This document shows, piece after piece, positions 14,375-15,467 of a DNA stretch of 15,467 nt; the first letter of the stretch is position 1; each line of letters starts with the position of its first letter. This DNA is from an uncultured Bacilli bacterium (GTDB lineage: Bacteria; Bacillota_I; Bacilli_A; RF39; UBA660): positions 1 to 15,467 of the forward strand of contig CANQVY010000014.1 of assembly GCA_947627405.1 (NCBI GenBank). The letters run 5' to 3'. Both the position numbers and the translations under genes were made by a program. The notes beneath the pieces are model-generated. The model worked only from the letters and a program-made list of their open reading frames with translations, was not told the DNA's origin and searched no databases.

Positions 14375-14403
14375 ACTATATGCGTAAAACCCAATATTGC
14401 TAA
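14375..14403 (-). promoter_or_regulatory. Probable promoter of the collagen-like gene
   Basis: On the minus strand: -35 TTAGCA (14398-14403), 17-base spacer, -10 TATAGT (14375-14380), about 22 bases before the ATG. Four and five of six consensus positions match, with ideal spacing. An overlapping TATGAT three bases further on has no -35. The match is moderate only, and the predicted leader would be very short. Confidence 0.4.
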
Positions 14404-14436
14404 TTTGGAAAATATTTAAATAGAAATTTTATGCAA

Positions 14437-14458
14437 AAAAAAAGCCTAAGCTTTTTTT
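14437..14458 (-). terminator. Intrinsic terminator overlapping the stop of the beta-helix protein
   Basis: Stem AAAAAAAGC (14437-14445), loop CTAA, GCTTTTTTT (14450-14458), with T9 on the minus strand (14435-14443). The TAG stop (14446-14448) is the loop itself, so the basic Lys-rich codons at the protein end double as the 5' stem. Confidence 0.7.
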
Positions 14459-15467
14459 ACATATTTCTTGAAAGCAATACCCATACCAACTATGCTTATT
14501 ACCAACATCATAACATAAGTATAAATACTATCTGATGTATTTGGATTTTTTACATTTGTATTATCTTTCGAATTTGCTTGTGGCTTTTCTGGCATTGGAG
14601 TAGCAACTACTGTATCACCAGTTGCAACTTCTACCTCATTGACTGTAACCTTTCCAGTTCCGGAATTTTTAATCTGAATTCCTTCTTTTGCATTTGTAAT
14701 TCCTAAATTTCCTTGTAAAACTTCAATAACATTTGTATTATCTTTTTTAGCTTTTTCAACTGCTTTTTGAGCATCTGTTCCTACATACCACAAAGCATTA
14801 TCTTCTTTATTTGTTATTTTTAATTCTAATTTATCGGGTACAACAAATTCTGAATCAAATGGATGGTTATAAATACCTCCACTTACAGAATAATTTTCTT
14901 TATTATCTCCTACAGAAACTAAAGTTTCTTCTGTAGTTGAATTAAAGTTTCCACCAGTAATTGTAATTTTTGCATCTTCATTAGCAGCAACTACAGCTGC
15001 TCCATAGTAATCAACTGGTCCTTCATTAGTTAATAACATTTGAAAAGCTCTATAATCATAATATACCATATATTTATCAGGATCTTCATTAGTAGCATTA
15101 ATCGTACCACCATTTATTTTAATATTACCACCTAAAGCTAAAATTCCAATCTGACCAGTAATCGTTCCTCCATTAATTACTATTTCTTTAGATCTCTTCG
15201 AAATAATTACTGGAGTTAATCGATTATATGTTGTATATTCATCTTTTGTTTGAATTGTACCACCATTGATAATAACTCTGGCTGTATCACTATCTGTATA
15301 AATTGCACCAAGACCTGCTTCAACTGTACTATTTCCATTTACAGTATATGAGTTGTTCTCACCTTTTATCTCAACTGCAAAATCTGATTGAGCAGCATGA
15401 TGATTTACGTTATTTAAGACAACTGAATTGCTTTCACCCTTTAGTATCATATCACAAGAAAGTTGAT
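14446..15467 (-). CDS. Cell-wall-anchored beta-helix surface protein, C-terminal part (partial)
   Basis: The frame is open to the window edge. The first ATG (15448-15450) has no ribosome binding site and the codons before it (..QLSCD) are in frame, so the true start lies outside. Visible are repeated coils of a right-handed beta-helix, each with an I-N-G-G-T-like turn: VIINGGTIQ, IVINGGTITG, IKINGGTINA, ITITGGNFNS and VSGGIYN (about 59-194 from that ATG). A small domain (about 205-280) and a Pro/Asn/Lys linker follow. The end is NPNTSD (302-307), a membrane helix (about 309-328) and the basic tail KKYVKKA: a sortase signal in which NPNTSD replaces LPxTG. Such proteins are exported and wall-attached adhesins or polysaccharide-binding factors. 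Its stop overlaps a terminator. Confidence 0.88.
   Translation of the reverse strand, partial: QLSCDMILKGESNSVVLNNVNHHAAQSDFAVEIKGENNSYTVNGNSTVEAGLGAIYTDSDTARVIINGGTIQTKDEYTTYNRLTPVIISKRSKEIVINGGTITGQIGILALGGNIKINGGTINATNEDPDKYMVYYDYRAFQMLLTNEGPVDYYGAAVVAANEDAKITITGGNFNSTTEETLVSVGDNKENYSVSGGIYNHPFDSEFVVPDKLELKITNKEDNALWYVGTDAQKAVEKAKKDNTNVIEVLQGNLGITNAKEGIQIKNSGTGKVTVNEVEVATGDTVVATPMPEKPQANSKDNTNVKNPNTSDSIYTYVMMLVISIVGMGIAFKKYVKKA

Overview
The DNA is very AT-rich, uses ordinary AGGAGG-type ribosome binding sites, and uses TGG for Trp with TGA as a real stop (the NUDIX gene ends in TGA). The core genes (uvrB, uvrA, lgt, yvcK/glmR, whiA) and the surface proteins (lipoprotein, NPNTSD-anchored wall protein) point to a low-GC Gram-positive bacterium. 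My inference is a Bacilli-type gut or commensal lineage near Erysipelotrichia, RF39 or other Mollicutes relatives that kept a cell wall and the standard code. No tRNA, rRNA, CRISPR array, IS element or phage module is visible. Almost every gene lies on the minus strand; the one clear exception is a small DUF378 gene.

Left part (1-3764), in minus-strand reading order: a two-domain lipoprotein (LolA-like plus DUF4367-like), a membrane-anchored thioredoxin-like protein with no cysteine, an S41 carboxy-terminal protease, a 91-residue helical protein, and at the window edge the start of a gene built from nearly identical 30-codon repeats. The repeat gene has a strong promoter of its own and runs out of the window. 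Several intrinsic terminators overlap the stop codon before them or the promoter after them.

Middle (3765-12300): the DUF378 gene on the plus strand, then the conserved minus-strand block uvrB, uvrA, a small four-helix membrane protein, lgt, yvcK, whiA. This resembles the Firmicutes uvrB-uvrA-hprK-lgt / rapZ-yvcK-whiA neighbourhood, but hprK and rapZ are absent. uvrA, the membrane gene and lgt are tightly coupled (stop codons overlap ribosome binding sites or starts), as are yvcK and whiA. uvrB has its own promoter and terminator.

Right part (12300-15467) is accessory: a NUDIX hydrolase; the decayed tail of a HelD/UvrD-type helicase, with an in-frame stop and a frameshift whose intact reading can be reconstructed; a collagen-like protein without a signal peptide that recalls BclA-type spore surface filaments or tail fibres; and the C-terminal part of a beta-helical wall-anchored protein ending in NPNTSD, a membrane helix and a basic tail.

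The least explained items are the young tandem-repeat gene with its helical neighbour, the cysteine-free thioredoxin-like protein, and the collagen-like filament. No complete new multi-gene system can be claimed from this window alone.
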